Positions 15,578-16,290 of a stretch of DNA of 16,290 bases are shown here, piece by piece. Numbering within the stretch: position 1 is the first letter of the stretch; every line of letters begins with the position of its first letter. The position numbers and the translations under genes were made by a program. Under the pieces are notes generated by a model that had not been told where the DNA came from, did not search any database, and saw nothing but the letters and a program-made list of their open reading frames with translations. This stretch comes from Bordetella parapertussis (GTDB lineage Bacteria; Pseudomonadota; Gammaproteobacteria; Burkholderiales; Burkholderiaceae_B): contig CAMDNZ010000060.1 of NCBI GenBank assembly GCA_945903445.1, forward strand, positions 1 through 16,290, written 5' to 3'.

Positions 15578-15698
15578 CTCGTCATGCCAGTGCCCAACTC
15601 CTCAGAAATGGTTTAAATTCCTGACCTAACCCCATGCCACGACAGCAGTTTTTTGTCTGGCCCCCTCTTGAATACCTGTTTTACCGGATTCCACACCC

Positions 15699-16290
15699 AT
15701 GGCGAACACCTGGAAACGCTTCATGGCGTTGGCAGCGCCGCCGGTCCTGGCGACTACGCTTGCGCTCGCCATACCCTCCTTTGCCGAGGCGGCCTCTCCC
15801 GCATGCAAGCGAGGCACCAGTGCGGCGGCCTGCAAGGCTGCCGCCACTAGCGCGAAGACCAAAACGGTTTCGGCGTCTTCGACGGCGAAGAAACAAACAG
15901 CCCGCAGCACCTCCACCAGCACTGCGAAAGCGACCAAAACCGCCACCACGCGCAAGACAACGGTCAGCCGCAGCAGCACTAAAATAGCAGGCAACTCCAC
16001 TCGCGTTCGCAGCGTGGTGACAAAACAAGGCACCATACGCAGTACCGCCTTACGCACCGCCGCACCGGTTGCGACGACCGCCGCCATGGCAAGCGCTCCG
16101 CTGGTTGTCGCCGCCAACACTTCGCGTGCAGACGCCGCATTGCTGCGCTCGAACGTCGCCTACGTACAGGACTTGGAAACCTCCGCAGTTCTGTTCTCCA
16201 AAAATGGCTCGACCGTCGCGCCGATCGCTTCGATCTCGAAACTGATGACTGCCCTGGTGGTCGTCGATGCCAATCAGCCCTTGGACGAAG
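15699..16290 (+). CDS. pbpG: D-alanyl-D-alanine endopeptidase (PBP7-like), N-terminal part
   Basis: The gene runs off the right edge after 197 codons. The protein starts MANTWKRFMALAAPP with a Sec signal peptide (to about residue 32, SFAEAA), so it acts in the periplasm. A long basic Ser/Thr/Ala/Lys-rich linker (about 35-125) may contact peptidoglycan. The peptidase S11 domain starts near 145 (VAYVQDLETSAVLFSKN) with the active-site tetrad Ser178-Ile-Ser-Lys181 in IASISKLMTAL. S11 enzymes cut D-Ala-containing peptides of peptidoglycan; the PBP7/PbpG assignment over a D,D-carboxypeptidase such as DacA is by general resemblance and the long linker, so moderately sure. The SxN and KTG motifs lie beyond the window. 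The ribosome-binding site is weak. Confidence 0.85.
   Translation, partial: MANTWKRFMALAAPPVLATTLALAIPSFAEAASPACKRGTSAAACKAAATSAKTKTVSASSTAKKQTARSTSTSTAKATKTATTRKTTVSRSSTKIAGNSTRVRSVVTKQGTIRSTALRTAAPVATTAAMASAPLVVAANTSRADAALLRSNVAYVQDLETSAVLFSKNGSTVAPIASISKLMTALVVVDANQPLDE

Overview
The window looks like a chromosomal stretch of a betaproteobacterium, most likely Alcaligenaceae (Bordetella/Achromobacter-like). The grounds are high GC with strong GC3 bias in the housekeeping genes, the protein styles of EutBC, CarAB, transaldolase, DnaX, YbaB and RecR, and a 4.5S RNA just upstream of dnaX. The assignment is inference, since no search was run.

Layout. 1-1088 (+): the 3' end of eutB and a complete eutC (coenzyme-B12-dependent ethanolamine ammonia-lyase), overlapping by GTGA. 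1089-3595: an accessory, visibly AT-richer tract with no obviously intact gene. It holds (a) a decayed, internally deleted second copy of eutBC, in which a eutB fragment is fused to a eutC fragment (1583-2367), and (b) a secreted protein of the pertussis-toxin S1 / PltA ADP-ribosyltransferase family (2754-3532), broken by one missing base. 3596-8767 (-): carA-carB-SDR operon. 8899-9858 (+): transaldolase, convergent with the next block. 9925-13541 (-): ffs (4.5S RNA), dnaX, ybaB, recR. 13597-13878 (-): a small membrane protein with an Ala-Ser-Thr repeat. 13970-15169 (-): an MFS transporter. 15367-15441 (+): tRNA-Arg(CCU). 15699-end (+): the start of a D,D-endopeptidase/carboxypeptidase-like penicillin-binding protein (pbpG-like), cut by the window end.

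How the genes work together. CarA and CarB form carbamoyl-phosphate synthetase (arginine and pyrimidine supply), and the SDR gene is translationally linked to carB. DnaX (clamp loader), YbaB and RecR form the widespread dnaX-ybaB-recR replication/repair cluster. EutB and EutC together split ethanolamine into acetaldehyde and ammonia.

The most notable observation is the pertussis-toxin-S1-like relic. It has a signal peptide, an Arg at mature position 9, a PP-x3-F-x2-G motif that is restored by adding one base, a GDNDN segment, conserved Cys, and the IxPxNI block. The positions of S1 His35 and the Ser-Thr-Ser motif are replaced. The second is the chimeric eutB'-'eutC remnant beside an intact eutBC.
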